A DNA stretch of 64,000 nucleotides from Billgrantia campisalis (GTDB lineage Bacteria > Pseudomonadota > Gammaproteobacteria > Pseudomonadales > Halomonadaceae). The position numbers and the translations under genes were made by a program. The stretch is taken from contig NZ_JABFUC010000008.1 of the NCBI RefSeq assembly GCF_022341425.1, forward strand, positions 1 through 64,000, written 5' to 3'. A model generated the notes under the pieces. That model worked only from the letters and a program-made list of their open reading frames with translations. It did no database searches and was not told the DNA's origin. Positions 25,009 to 33,948 of the stretch are shown here, piece by piece; the first letter of the stretch is position 1, and every line of letters starts with the position of its first letter.

Positions 25009-26499
25009 ATGGCGAAGCCCGATGCCGCCCCGATGACCTTCCTGTGGCACGACTACGAGACCTTCGGCGCCGACCCGCGTCGCGACCGCCCCGCGCAGTT
25101 CGCCGCGATTCGCACCGATGCCGACTTCAACGAAGTGGGCGAGCCGGTGGAGTGGTTCTGCCAGCCGGCCGACGATTTCCTGCCCCACCCCCAGGCCTGC
25201 CTGATCACCGGCATCACGCCGCAGCAGGCGCGGCGCCGTGGGCTGCCGGAGGCCGAGTTCGCCGGGCGCATCCACGCCCTGATGAGCGAGCCCGGCACCT
25301 GTGCGCTGGGCTACAACAGCCTGCGCTTCGACGACGAGGTCAGCCGGCACCTCTTCTATCGCAACCTGCTCGACCCCTACTCTCGTGAGTGGCAGAACGG
25401 CAACTCCCGCTGGGACCTGATCGACGCGGTGCGGGCCTTTCATGCCCTGCGTCCGGCGGGGATCCAATGGCCGACCCGGGAGGACGGCGCGCCGAGCTTT
25501 CGCCTCGAGGACCTCACCGCCGCCAACGGCATCGAGCATGCCGGCGCCCACGACGCCCTGGCCGATGTGCGCGCGACCATTGCCCTGGCGCGCCTGCTCA
25601 AGGAGCGCAACGCCAAGCTCTTCGACTACCTGCTGTCGCTGCGTCGCAAGCGCGAGGCGGCCCGCCGCCTCGATGTCATCCAGCGCAAGCCGGTGCTGCA
25701 CGTGTCGCGCCGCTATCCCGCCAGCCGTGGCTGCAGCGCCCTGGTGATGCCGCTGGCGGAGCATCCCACCAACCCCAACGGGGTGATCGTCTACGACCTC
25801 TCGGTGGACCCCGCCCCGCTGCTGGCCCTCGAAGCCGAGCAGATTCGTCAGCGGGTCTTCATCAGCAGCGATGACCTGGCGGAGGGGGAGGAGCGGATTC
25901 CGCTCAAGGTGATCCATATCAACAAGAGTCCGGTGATCCTGCCCGCCGCGGCGCTGAAGGACGTGGAGGGGCCGCGCCAGGGGGAATATGGCGATATCGT
26001 CGAGCGCCTGGGCCTGGACCTGGAGGCCTGTCGTCGCCACTGGAAGCATCTGGCGGAAAGCCCCGAGGCTTCGGCCAAGGCGGCCGCGGTGTTCGCCGAG
26101 CCGCCCCCGGCCGGGCCGGCCGACCCGGACCTGATGCTCTACGCCGGGGGCTTCTTCTCCCCCGCGGATCGCCAGCAGATGCAGCGGGTACGCGATACTG
26201 ATCCCTGGGATCTGGTGGAGGCGCGCTTCGCCTTTCAGGACCCGCGTCTCGAGGAGATGCTGTTTCGCTATCGGGCCCGCAGCTATCCGGACACCCTCAC
26301 CAGCGAGGAGCAGTCTCGCTGGGAGGCCTTCCGCTGGGAGCGAATGAACGACGCGGCGCTGGCCGGTTTTACGCTCAAGGACTTCGCCCGCGAGATCGAG
26401 CGGCTCAACCAAGTGGCGCTTGGCGACCGCGACCGCCAGCTGCTCGAGGAGCTGGTGATGCACGTGGAGGCGATCATGCCGCCTCAGGCCTTCGGCTGA
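25009..26499 (+). CDS. sbcB: exodeoxyribonuclease I
   Basis: 496 aa DnaQ-superfamily 3'-5' single-strand DNA exonuclease. Motif I and the following block (H-D-Y-E-T-F-G, then R-D-R-P-A-Q-F-A-A-I-R-T-D) are nearly identical to E. coli ExoI, and motif III is H-D-A-L-A-D-V. It acts in mismatch repair and recombination. The ATG at 25009 follows AGGAG; an upstream GTG-free extension to 24970 lacks a site. Confidence 0.95.
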   Translation: MAKPDAAPMTFLWHDYETFGADPRRDRPAQFAAIRTDADFNEVGEPVEWFCQPADDFLPHPQACLITGITPQQARRRGLPEAEFAGRIHALMSEPGTCALGYNSLRFDDEVSRHLFYRNLLDPYSREWQNGNSRWDLIDAVRAFHALRPAGIQWPTREDGAPSFRLEDLTAANGIEHAGAHDALADVRATIALARLLKERNAKLFDYLLSLRRKREAARRLDVIQRKPVLHVSRRYPASRGCSALVMPLAEHPTNPNGVIVYDLSVDPAPLLALEAEQIRQRVFISSDDLAEGEERIPLKVIHINKSPVILPAAALKDVEGPRQGEYGDIVERLGLDLEACRRHWKHLAESPEASAKAAAVFAEPPPAGPADPDLMLYAGGFFSPADRQQMQRVRDTDPWDLVEARFAFQDPRLEEMLFRYRARSYPDTLTSEEQSRWEAFRWERMNDAALAGFTLKDFAREIERLNQVALGDRDRQLLEELVMHVEAIMPPQAFG

Positions 26500-26506
26500 C
26501 GTTTCC

Positions 26507-26528
26507 CGCCCGGCCATCTGGCCGGGCG
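26507..26528 (+). terminator. sbcB terminator
   Basis: Nine-bp G+C stem (26507-26515 with 26520-26528), loop ATCT, directly after the stop codon; no T run. Confidence 0.65.
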
Positions 26529-26534
26529 CTGCGT

Positions 26535-26576
26535 TCACACCTCACACCTCGCACCTCGCACCTCACACCTCACTCC
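26535..26576. repeat. heptanucleotide tandem repeat, six units
   Basis: Six consecutive 7-bp units of TCRCACC (the last is TCACTCC). The array runs into the stop codon (26570-26572) of the minus-strand protease gene. Two other arrays of 7-bp period occur at gene ends in the window. Confidence 0.9.
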
Positions 26577-29458
26577 TCCGCCTCGGGCAGCGGCTCCAGG
26601 TGGTGCGTCAGGGCGGCCACGTCGCTGGGCTCGGTGCCGGGGTCGAAGGTGACGCTGGCCACGGCGGTCTCGCGCAGCTCGGGCCACAGTTCTTGCAGCT
26701 CCTCGACGCCGACCTCGAGCACCCGGGCGGCCAGCCGCTCGCGGCGGTCGAAGTCGGTATCGCCGAAGGAGAGCGCCCGCCATAGCCGATTGGTGCGGCC
26801 GGAGAGGCTGGTGTCGCGCTTGAGCAGCTCATCGTGGACCGCCTGGCGGTAGGTGGCCAGGTCTGCGTCGCTCATCGCCGCCAACTGCTCGCTGAAGTCG
26901 TCGAGGAAGGCATCGATATGCGTCTGGATCTCCGCGCTCGGGGTGTCCGGCGACTGCACCAGCAGGCTCAGGCCCGGGGCGTCCAGCAGCGGGCGGTAGC
27001 CGGCGTTGACCACATAGCCCAGCTGCTCCTCGGTACGCAGGCGGTGGTAGAAGGGGGTATCGAGCACCTGGCCGAGCACCGCCAGGCGGGCCTGGGTCGC
27101 CAGCGATCGGTCGGCGCCCTGCAGGTAGCGCAGCACCAGCGACTCCTCGCGGCTGGTCACCGGGTGCAGCGGCGGCAGCTCACCCTCGATGCGCAGCGGG
27201 GTGAGGTCGGGGATGGCCTCTTGGGTCAGGTTGGGCTCCAGGGTCTCGGCGACGGCCTGACCCACCCGGATGGCCAGCTCGGCGTCGAGGTTGCCCACCG
27301 CCATGGCCTCCAGGCGCAGCGCGTCAAGGAAGGCCTCGCGGTAGTCGCGCAGGTCGTTCGCGTCGAGTGTCTGGCTCGCCTCCAGTAGCTGCTCGGTCGG
27401 CCACTGGGGGCGCATCAGCGCCTCGGTCAGGGTGCGGTGGCCCTGGCGAAACAGTGCGGCCTGGGGGGCGTTGCGCCATTCCCGCTGCAGGCGATAGCGC
27501 ACGCGCTCGAAGCTGGCCGCGTCGATCTCGGCTTCCTTGAGCTGGGCCAGGGTGCGCTCGATGAGCTGCTCCTGACGATCCCGCCAGCCCGAGAAGGCCA
27601 GCGTGATGCCGCGGGCGTGGGCGTAGGCCTCGGCGCGCTGGCCGGCCAGCCGCGCCGGATAGAAGTCCTCGTTGAGGCTGTCGTCGAGCCAGCCGGCCAG
27701 CAGCTGTGACAGCACGGCCCGGCGCGGGTCGGCGCTGGCCTCGGGGTGCTGTAGGCTGAAGCGCCACTCCACCTTGGGGGTGTTGAAGCTGGCATCGCTC
27801 ATGTGCCAGAGGGAAAAGCTCTCCTCGTCGACCAGCGCCGAGGGGCGCTCGTGCTGCTCCTCGAGCAGCGTCAGGTCCTCGGCGATGAAGGGGTTGGGCT
27901 CGGGCAGGGCCAGGCCGGCCAGCGGCTCACCCTCGACGTCGAGCGAGTCGGTGATGTCCCGCCAGGGGGCGTTGAACCACGGCGAGACCCGCTCGCCCTC
28001 CACGTCCGGGGCGCTGTAGAGGCGCAGCAGCCGCTCGGGGCGCAGCTTGTCCAGATAGTCCTCGATGAGTTCGCGGTCGAAGCCGTCCATGCGGTAGGCG
28101 GCATACTGCACGTCCTCCACCGGGAAGCGCGCCAGGTTCATGGCCAGGCGCATGGACCCCTGCAGCGGTGAGCCGTGCTGCTGGAAGCGGAACTCCTGCT
28201 CGGCGAGCCGGGCCTGTTCGTCGTAGCGCCATTCGTCCAGCCCCTCGTCACGAATCAGCTCGATGGCCTCGAGCAGCGAGGCCTGGATGTCGTCGAGGCG
28301 CTCGGCCCCGGCCGGAGTCAGGCTGATGCTGACCGCAAAAAGTGCGTGGTGGCCGTCGCCGCGGGTGACCCCGGCGGCCAGGCCATCGGCCAGCCCCGCC
28401 TCGCGCAGCACCGCCAGCAGGCTGCCCTCGCCCTCATGGCCGAGCAGATTGGCCAGGTAGTCGGCCGGCTTGTATTGGTAGTGCTGAATCGGGTCGGGGA
28501 CCGGGAACAGGAAGCGCAGCTGGCGCCGGTCGCTGACCGACTGCACCTCGAGATAGCGTGGCAGCTCATCCTCCCGGGCCAGGGGCGTTTCGATCTCGGG
28601 CCGCGACAGGCCGCGGTCGGCGATATCGGCGAAACGCTCGGTGACCAGGCCTTCCAGCTCGTCGAGGGACTGTGGGCCGACCAGCGCCAGCTGCATGACG
28701 TTGGCGTCGTAGTGGCGTTCGTAGAAGTCGATCACCCGCTCGCGCAGCGTCGGTTCGCCGTCGGCCGGGTCGGCCAGGGTCTCGCGGCTGCCCACCGAGA
28801 AGCCGGTGGTGGGGTTGTCGGGATTGAGCACCTGGTTGAGCACGTCATTCTCGCGTCGGCCGTCGTCGCGGATCCGCGCCATATACTCCGAGTGCACGAT
28901 GTTGCGCTCGCTCTCCAGCTGGTCGGCGTTGAACAGCGGGGTCAGGAAGAATTCGCTGAAGCGGTCGAGTGCCCCGGGGAAGGCATCGGGCTCGATATCG
29001 AAGAAGTAGTTGGTGTCCTGGGGCGCGGTGAAGGCGTTGAAGTTGCCGCCGTGGCGGCGGATATAGCGCTGGTAGCCATCCGCTTCGGGATAGGGCTCGG
29101 TGCCCAGGAACAGCATGTGTTCGAGGAAGTGCGCCAGGCCGGCCAGGTCGTCGGGGTCCTGGGCGCTGCCCACCGCCACGTTCATCGAGGCGGCGGCGCG
29201 GTCGGCCTCGGGGTCGCTGACCAGCAGGGCGGTCAGGCCGTTGTCCAGGGTCAGCACCCGATAGTCGCGGGTGTCGTGGGGGCTGACGCGGGGCGTGATG
29301 GCCTCGGCGATGGCCGCCTCGGTGGCCGCCGCATCCGACTGGCTGGCGTCGGCGGACCCGAGCAGCGTGCCGATGAGCAGCAGGGGGAGCGCCAGCGCCA
29401 GCGGCAGGGCTCGGCGGGGGGCAAGGCGGTCCGGCAGCGTTGCAGCAAGGGTAGGCAT
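26570..29458 (-). CDS. pitrilysin-like M16 zinc metalloprotease
   Basis: 962 aa, the size of E. coli protease III. A signal peptide (hydrophobic block after R-R-A, ending near A-D-A-S) implies export to the periplasm. The inverted zinc motif H-F-L-E-H is followed about 75 residues later by the third ligand in E-S-E-R-N-I-V-H-S-E. Four M16 subdomains are expected. The ATG at 29458 overlaps the stop of the upstream SRAP gene by one base and has AGGAG 5 nt away; the longer open frame upstream is the SRAP gene in another frame. Confidence 0.92.
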   Translation of the reverse strand: MPTLAATLPDRLAPRRALPLALALPLLLIGTLLGSADASQSDAAATEAAIAEAITPRVSPHDTRDYRVLTLDNGLTALLVSDPEADRAAASMNVAVGSAQDPDDLAGLAHFLEHMLFLGTEPYPEADGYQRYIRRHGGNFNAFTAPQDTNYFFDIEPDAFPGALDRFSEFFLTPLFNADQLESERNIVHSEYMARIRDDGRRENDVLNQVLNPDNPTTGFSVGSRETLADPADGEPTLRERVIDFYERHYDANVMQLALVGPQSLDELEGLVTERFADIADRGLSRPEIETPLAREDELPRYLEVQSVSDRRQLRFLFPVPDPIQHYQYKPADYLANLLGHEGEGSLLAVLREAGLADGLAAGVTRGDGHHALFAVSISLTPAGAERLDDIQASLLEAIELIRDEGLDEWRYDEQARLAEQEFRFQQHGSPLQGSMRLAMNLARFPVEDVQYAAYRMDGFDRELIEDYLDKLRPERLLRLYSAPDVEGERVSPWFNAPWRDITDSLDVEGEPLAGLALPEPNPFIAEDLTLLEEQHERPSALVDEESFSLWHMSDASFNTPKVEWRFSLQHPEASADPRRAVLSQLLAGWLDDSLNEDFYPARLAGQRAEAYAHARGITLAFSGWRDRQEQLIERTLAQLKEAEIDAASFERVRYRLQREWRNAPQAALFRQGHRTLTEALMRPQWPTEQLLEASQTLDANDLRDYREAFLDALRLEAMAVGNLDAELAIRVGQAVAETLEPNLTQEAIPDLTPLRIEGELPPLHPVTSREESLVLRYLQGADRSLATQARLAVLGQVLDTPFYHRLRTEEQLGYVVNAGYRPLLDAPGLSLLVQSPDTPSAEIQTHIDAFLDDFSEQLAAMSDADLATYRQAVHDELLKRDTSLSGRTNRLWRALSFGDTDFDRRERLAARVLEVGVEELQELWPELRETAVASVTFDPGTEPSDVAALTHHLEPLPEAEE

Positions 29459-30144
29459 CATCTCTCCTGTTCGGGCGTCCAGCGCAGCATGGGCCCCGTG
29501 GGGTGCGCGCAGCTCGGTTCCTGATTCGCGGGGTTGTTCACTCGTCTTGATACCGGAAAAGCCCCCAACAGTTCCCGAGGGGCGGGAATCAGCAGTGCGC
29601 GGGCTGCCTCGGCAGAGGTCTGTGGATCGAGCCAGCGCGGGGCGTCGGCCGCGTCGATCACCGCCGGCAGGCGGTCGCTGAGCGGCGCCAGCAGCGGGCT
29701 GGTGGGCACGGTGATCAGGGCCATCGAGTCGGTGTGGTCGGTCAGGGTGGTGTGGTAGCGGCACCAAACCCCGGCGAGCAGCAGCGGGCGGCGGTCGGTG
29801 CGGGTGACCAGGAACGGTTGCTTGAAGCGTGGCTGGGGCTTCCACACGTAGACGCCGCCGGCCGGCACCAGGCAGCGGCGGGCGGCGAAGGCGTCGCGGA
29901 ACATGGGGCGCGCCTGCAGCGATTCGGCCCGGGCGCAGTGTGGGGCATGGTCGAGTACCGTCAGCCAGGGTGGTGTCAGCCCCCAGAAGGCGCGGGTCAG
30001 GCAGGCGGTGCCGGCATCCAGGCGAATGATCGACAGCGGGCGTCGCGGTGCCAGGTTGGTGGCGGTCACCAGGGGGGCGTCGAGGCGCAGATCCGGCAGC
30101 AGTCGGGCAGCATCAAGGGGGGGGATGAACAGGCGGCCGGCCAT
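29458..30144 (-). CDS. SRAP-family protein (YedK/HMCES-like) with a degenerate active site
   Basis: 228 aa with clear SRAP architecture: A-R-A-E-S, P-M-F-R-D-A-F-A-A-R-R-C-L-V-P-A-G-G, A-G-V-W, and L-L-A-P-L-S-D-R-L-P. In YedK the catalytic set is Cys2, Asn75, Glu105 and His160, which trap abasic sites in single-stranded DNA. Here the aligned residues are Ala2, Cys70, Val100 and Ser156, so thiazolidine crosslinking should be impossible. DNA-binding Arg residues around A-R-A-E remain. No in-frame M-C-G-R start exists upstream. Co-translated with the M16 protease. Confidence 0.88.
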   Translation of the reverse strand: MAGRLFIPPLDAARLLPDLRLDAPLVTATNLAPRRPLSIIRLDAGTACLTRAFWGLTPPWLTVLDHAPHCARAESLQARPMFRDAFAARRCLVPAGGVYVWKPQPRFKQPFLVTRTDRRPLLLAGVWCRYHTTLTDHTDSMALITVPTSPLLAPLSDRLPAVIDAADAPRWLDPQTSAEAARALLIPAPRELLGAFPVSRRVNNPANQEPSCAHPTGPMLRWTPEQER

Positions 30145-30281
30145 GGAGTCTCCGGGTATCGGGGGGACCCAGAGTAGCCAAGTCGAAGGGGGCTGAAAAG
30201 AGGCCGCTTGCGGATGCTCGAAAACAGTGTTCGATCTGCGCTATGATGGGGCCTGAAATTAACGTCCGCGCGAGGAGCCCG

Positions 30282-30899
30282 ATGGCCCGTCCCCGACAGC
30301 ATGCGCCCGAAGCGCTCCATGCCCAGGTCATGGCGGCCTGTGATGCCTGGCTGCAGGACAATCCTGTCCATACGCTGTCGCTGCGTGCCCTGGCGCGCGA
30401 GGTGGGCTGTGCCCCCAGCACCCTGCTCAAGCTCTACGGCAGCTTCGGCAATCTGCTGCAGCATGTGAACATTAACACCCTGAGCCTGCTGCGTAGCGTC
30501 ATCGAGCCGCTGGAGCAGGAGATGGCGCCGGAGCCGCGGCTGAAGGCCCTGGCCCTGGCCTACTGGCAGTTCGCCCAGCGCGAACCCTACCGCTGGCAGC
30601 TGCTCTTCGACTATCCGCTGGCCCAGGAAGGCGAGCTCGATCAGCGTCAGTCCGACATGATCGAGGCGCTGTTTCTGCGCGTCGAGGCTACCCTCAAGGA
30701 GTACCAGCCGGCGCTGGGCGACCTGGAGGCGCGCCGCCTGGGCCGCACCCTGTGGGGCAGCGTGCACGGCCTGGTGCTGCTGGGGCTCAACGAGCGCCTG
30801 GGCTACTGGCAGGGTCAGCAGCTCGAGGTGGGCGAGCTGCTCGACCAGCTGTTGACCACCACGCTTGCCGGGCTCAAGTACCGGCCCGATATGACGTGA
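30282..30899 (+). CDS. TetR-family transcriptional regulator
   Basis: 205 aa. N-terminal TetR helix-turn-helix (T-L-S-L-R-A-L-A-R-E-V-G-C-A-P-S-T-L-L-K-L-Y-G-S), then a helical ligand-binding domain with the W-G-S-V-H-G motif (TetR_C WHG type). ATG with GAGGAG upstream. Its stop overlaps the GTG of the plsC-like gene, so it may regulate membrane lipid synthesis, but no operator is evident. Confidence 0.88.
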   Translation: MARPRQHAPEALHAQVMAACDAWLQDNPVHTLSLRALAREVGCAPSTLLKLYGSFGNLLQHVNINTLSLLRSVIEPLEQEMAPEPRLKALALAYWQFAQREPYRWQLLFDYPLAQEGELDQRQSDMIEALFLRVEATLKEYQPALGDLEARRLGRTLWGSVHGLVLLGLNERLGYWQGQQLEVGELLDQLLTTTLAGLKYRPDMT

Positions 30900-31621
30900 A
30901 CCTCTCGCTTCTGGGGCTGCTCGGCCTGCTGGCCGCCGTGGGCGGGTGGCGCTGTTCCCGTCGCCCGCGCCCGATCATTCGCCGGCTGGTGTTTCTGCTG
31001 ATCCACTGTGTCTATCGGCTGCGCCTACGCGGCCGCCAGGTCATTCCGGTACGCGGCGCGGCGCTGGTGGTCTGCAACCACGTCAGCTTCATGGATGCGC
31101 TGGTCCTCGGCGGGGCCAGCCCGCGTCCGCTGCGTTTTCTGATGGATCGTCCCATCTACGAGTCGCCCTGGCTCAACTGGCTGTTTCGCCTGGTCGGGGC
31201 CATTCCGGTCGACGCCGACCGCCGGGACCCCGGCAGCGTGCGCCGCGCCCTGGATGAGATCAGCCATGCGCTGCGCAACGGGGAAGTGGTGATGCTGTTT
31301 CCCGAGGGGCGGCTGACCCCGGATGGCGAGATCCATGCTTTCCGGCGCGGCATCGAGCTGATCCTGGCCAGGGATCCGGTGCCGGTGATTCCGGCCGGCC
31401 TGGCCGGGCTGTGGGGCTCCTGGGCCTCTCATCATGGCGGTCCGGCGCTGACCAAGTGGCCGCGTCGCCTGCGCCCCCGGGTGGCGCTCCACTTCGGCGA
31501 GCCGATCCCGCCGCGGCTGGCGCGGCGGGATCGGCTGGAGGCAAGGGTGAGGGCGCTCAAGGCCGATGCCGAGCCCTGGACCTGCGCGCGCACGGCCGCG
31601 CCGCCGCTTCAGCGTCGCTGA
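30896..31621 (+). CDS. plsC: 1-acyl-sn-glycerol-3-phosphate acyltransferase family protein
   Basis: 241 aa, one N-terminal membrane helix then the acyltransferase domain. The catalytic motif is N-H-V-S-F-M-D (H-x4-D), motif III is F-P-E-G-R-L-T, and motif IV is V-I-P-A-G-L-A-G-L. It acylates lysophosphatidate or a related acceptor at the inner membrane. GTG start at 30896 overlaps the TetR stop. It may be a PlsC paralogue. Confidence 0.88.
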   Translation: MNLSLLGLLGLLAAVGGWRCSRRPRPIIRRLVFLLIHCVYRLRLRGRQVIPVRGAALVVCNHVSFMDALVLGGASPRPLRFLMDRPIYESPWLNWLFRLVGAIPVDADRRDPGSVRRALDEISHALRNGEVVMLFPEGRLTPDGEIHAFRRGIELILARDPVPVIPAGLAGLWGSWASHHGGPALTKWPRRLRPRVALHFGEPIPPRLARRDRLEARVRALKADAEPWTCARTAAPPLQRR

Positions 31622-31634
31622 CGGCGCCGCTTAG

Positions 31635-31776
31635 GGAAGCGCTGAACAAATCGCCGAGCGAGATGAAGCGCAAGGCGCACGGAGCACAGGAACCGGAGCA
31701 TATGGGGTATATGTGAGGCTTCCGCGCACCGCGCAACGCAGCGATTCGCTCGCGCAGGCATTTGTGCAGTGTTTCC
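31635..31776. mobile_element. MITE-like element at the plsC/corC junction
   Basis: 142-bp element. Terminal inverted repeats GGAAGCGCTGAACAAAT and GGAAACACTGCACAAAT agree at 14 of 17 positions. Both ends are flanked by TTAG (31631-31634 and 31777-31780), a YTAR duplication. It encodes no protein. The stop codon of the minus-strand CorC gene lies in the right TTAG. Confidence 0.85.
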
Positions 31777-33072
31777 TTAGTTCGGCTTGCCGCGGGCGCG
31801 AGACGGCCGACGCGGCGCCTGCCAGCAGCGCGCCGCGGTGATCAGGTTGTCGCGCACCTCGAGGATCTCCATGCGTGTGGTGCCGATCTGCAGGCAGGCG
31901 GGGCCGTCGGGAAAGGACTCCAGGTGCTCGAGGATCAGGCCGTTGAGCGTCTTGGGGCCGTCGGTGGGCAGCTGCCACCCCAGCAGGCGATTGATGTCGC
32001 GAATGTTGGCGGTGCCGTCGATCAGGTGGCTGCCGTCGTCCTGGCGATGAATGTCCTGGTCCTGGCCGGCCACGTCGGTGGTGAACTCGCCGACGATCTC
32101 CTCGAGGATGTCCTCCAGCGTCACCAGCCCCTCCACGTCGCCGTATTCGTCCACCACGATGCCGATGCGCCGTTTCTGCTTCTGGAAATTGACCAGCTGG
32201 GTGTGCAGCGGCGTCGACTCGGGGATGAAGTAGGGCTCGCGGGCCTCCTGGACGATCGAGGCCTTGGTGACCTCGTCGCGCGACAGGAAGCGTGCCGCGT
32301 TGCGCAGATGCAGCATGCCGATGATGTTGTTGATGTCGCCCTTGTAGACGGGAATGCGCGTGTGTTGGCTGGTGCGAACCTGGGTCAGGATATCCTCGAG
32401 TTCATCGTCCAGGTCGATGCCGACCACCTCGTGGCGGGGCACCATGATATCGTTCACCGTGACGTTTTCGAGGTCGAGAATCGACAGCAGCATCGCCTGG
32501 TGGCGGTGGGGGATCAGGGTGCCCGCTTCGTGCACCACGGTGCGCAGTTCGTCGCGGGTCAGGTTGTCGCCGCCGCCTTCGATGCTCTTGACCCCGAGCA
32601 GCTTGAGCAGGCCGTTGGAGATGACGTTGACCAGCCATACCAGCGGGTAGAGCAGCTTGAGCAGCGGCTCCAGCACCAGCGATGCCGGGAAGGCGATCCG
32701 CTCCGGCTTCACCGCCGCATAGGTCTTGGGTGTTACCTCGGCGAAAATCAGGATCACGATGGTTAGCAGCAGCGGGGCGATGGCGGGGCCGGTGACTTCA
32801 CCGAAGAAGTGGATGGCCAGCACCGTGGCGATCGCGGCCGCCAGGTTGTTGACCAGGTTGTTGCCGATCAGAATCACGCCGATCAGGCGGTCGGGGCGGG
32901 CCAGCAGGCGGACGACCCGCTTGGCGCGACTGTCGCCGCTGCCGGCCTGGTGGCTCAGGCGGTAGCGGTTGATCGACATCATGCCGGTCTCGGAACTGGA
33001 GAAGAAAGCAGAAAGGCAGACGAGCAGGAGAAGCAGGCCGAACAGCAATCCCACAGGGAAGTCGTCGCTCAA
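31777..33072 (-). CDS. yfjD: CorC/HlyC family transporter (DUF21-CBS)
   Basis: 431 aa. Four hydrophobic segments form the N-terminal CNNM/DUF21 domain (F-F-S-S-S-E-T, G-N-N-L-V-N, E-V-T-P-K-T), followed by a CBS pair (V-N-D-I-M-V-P-R, R-I-P-V-Y-K-G-D) and a CorC_HlyC domain. Family members move or regulate Mg2+ and Co2+. As in E. coli it lies beside ypjD and divergent from ffh. The TAA stop is contributed by the duplicated target of the adjacent MITE. Confidence 0.92.
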   Translation of the reverse strand: MSDDFPVGLLFGLLLLLVCLSAFFSSSETGMMSINRYRLSHQAGSGDSRAKRVVRLLARPDRLIGVILIGNNLVNNLAAAIATVLAIHFFGEVTGPAIAPLLLTIVILIFAEVTPKTYAAVKPERIAFPASLVLEPLLKLLYPLVWLVNVISNGLLKLLGVKSIEGGGDNLTRDELRTVVHEAGTLIPHRHQAMLLSILDLENVTVNDIMVPRHEVVGIDLDDELEDILTQVRTSQHTRIPVYKGDINNIIGMLHLRNAARFLSRDEVTKASIVQEAREPYFIPESTPLHTQLVNFQKQKRRIGIVVDEYGDVEGLVTLEDILEEIVGEFTTDVAGQDQDIHRQDDGSHLIDGTANIRDINRLLGWQLPTDGPKTLNGLILEHLESFPDGPACLQIGTTRMEILEVRDNLITAARCWQAPRRPSRARGKPN

Positions 33073-33147
33073 GTCGAAGGTTCCTCACTGGCGTATCAGC
33101 CACGTGTTGTAGGGTTTCGGCCTGACAGTGTCAAGGCGACTTGTGCC

Positions 33148-33948
33148 TCAGCCGCGCTGCAGGACCACCTCGAGCATGAACTTGCTGCCGAAGTAGGCCA
33201 GCAGCAGCACGGCGCAGCCGCCAAGCGTCCAGCGCACGGCCCGCATGCCGCGCCAGCCCAGGATGTGGTGGCTGATCAGCAGCACGGCGAAGATCACCCA
33301 GGCGGCCAGCGACAGGATTGTCTTGTGGGCCAGGTGCTGGGCGAACATGCTGTCGAGGAACACGAAGCCGCTGATGATCGACAGGGTCAGCAGGATCATG
33401 CCGGCCCAGATCAGCTCGAACAGCACCCGCTCCATGGTGGTCAGCGGTGGCAGCGACTGGACGATGCCGCGGGTGTGGTGGTGGCGCAGGGCCTGGTTCT
33501 GGAGCCCCAGCAGCACCGCCTGGATGGCGGCGATGGCCAGCACCGCGAATGCCAGCGCCGAGCTGATGGCGTGCAGGGCAATGCCCGGGGTCATGCCGCC
33601 GGTGCGCTCGGGGCTGGGCAGTCCCACGGCCAGCAGCAGAGCCAGGCCGGAGATGGGGAATAGCGCGACCGCCACGCTGAGTACCGGCTTGGCGAGGCTC
33701 ACGATGAGCAGCATGGCGACCATGATCGCGGTCAGCAGCACGGCGCTGGTCGACAGGCCGGGCAGGATGCCGGGGCTCAGGCTGATCAGCTTGGCGACCA
33801 GGGGCAGGTGGCAGAGCAGGCCCAGCAGACCCAGCGTGCGCACCAGGGCGGGCCGCGCCGGGGCGCGGCGCAGTAGCGTCATCGCCTGCCAGGAGGCGGC
33901 ACCCATATAGAAAATCAGGGCCATGACGGCCAGTGAAAGCGCCTGCAT
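33148..33948 (-). CDS. ypjD: YpjD, CcsA/HemX-like inner-membrane protein
   Basis: 266 aa with eight predicted membrane helices and the conserved His-containing segments of the CcsA-like cytochrome assembly family, including G-I-A-L-H-A-I-S-S and a C-terminal S-H-H-I-L-G-W-R-G. The tryptophan-rich haem-handling loop of true CcsA is absent. Function uncertain. Placed between ffh and the CorC-like gene as in E. coli. Confidence 0.88.
   Translation of the reverse strand: MQALSLAVMALIFYMGAASWQAMTLLRRAPARPALVRTLGLLGLLCHLPLVAKLISLSPGILPGLSTSAVLLTAIMVAMLLIVSLAKPVLSVAVALFPISGLALLLAVGLPSPERTGGMTPGIALHAISSALAFAVLAIAAIQAVLLGLQNQALRHHHTRGIVQSLPPLTTMERVLFELIWAGMILLTLSIISGFVFLDSMFAQHLAHKTILSLAAWVIFAVLLISHHILGWRGMRAVRWTLGGCAVLLLAYFGSKFMLEVVLQRG

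Noticed and set aside
26535..26576. CRISPR array
   Set aside because: Units are 7 bp without spacers; no other direct-repeat array of CRISPR size exists in the window.
29459..29845. Longer M16 protease frame of 1091 codons
   Set aside because: The extra N-terminal part is the SRAP gene in another frame; the coupled ATG at 29458 yields a proper signal peptide.
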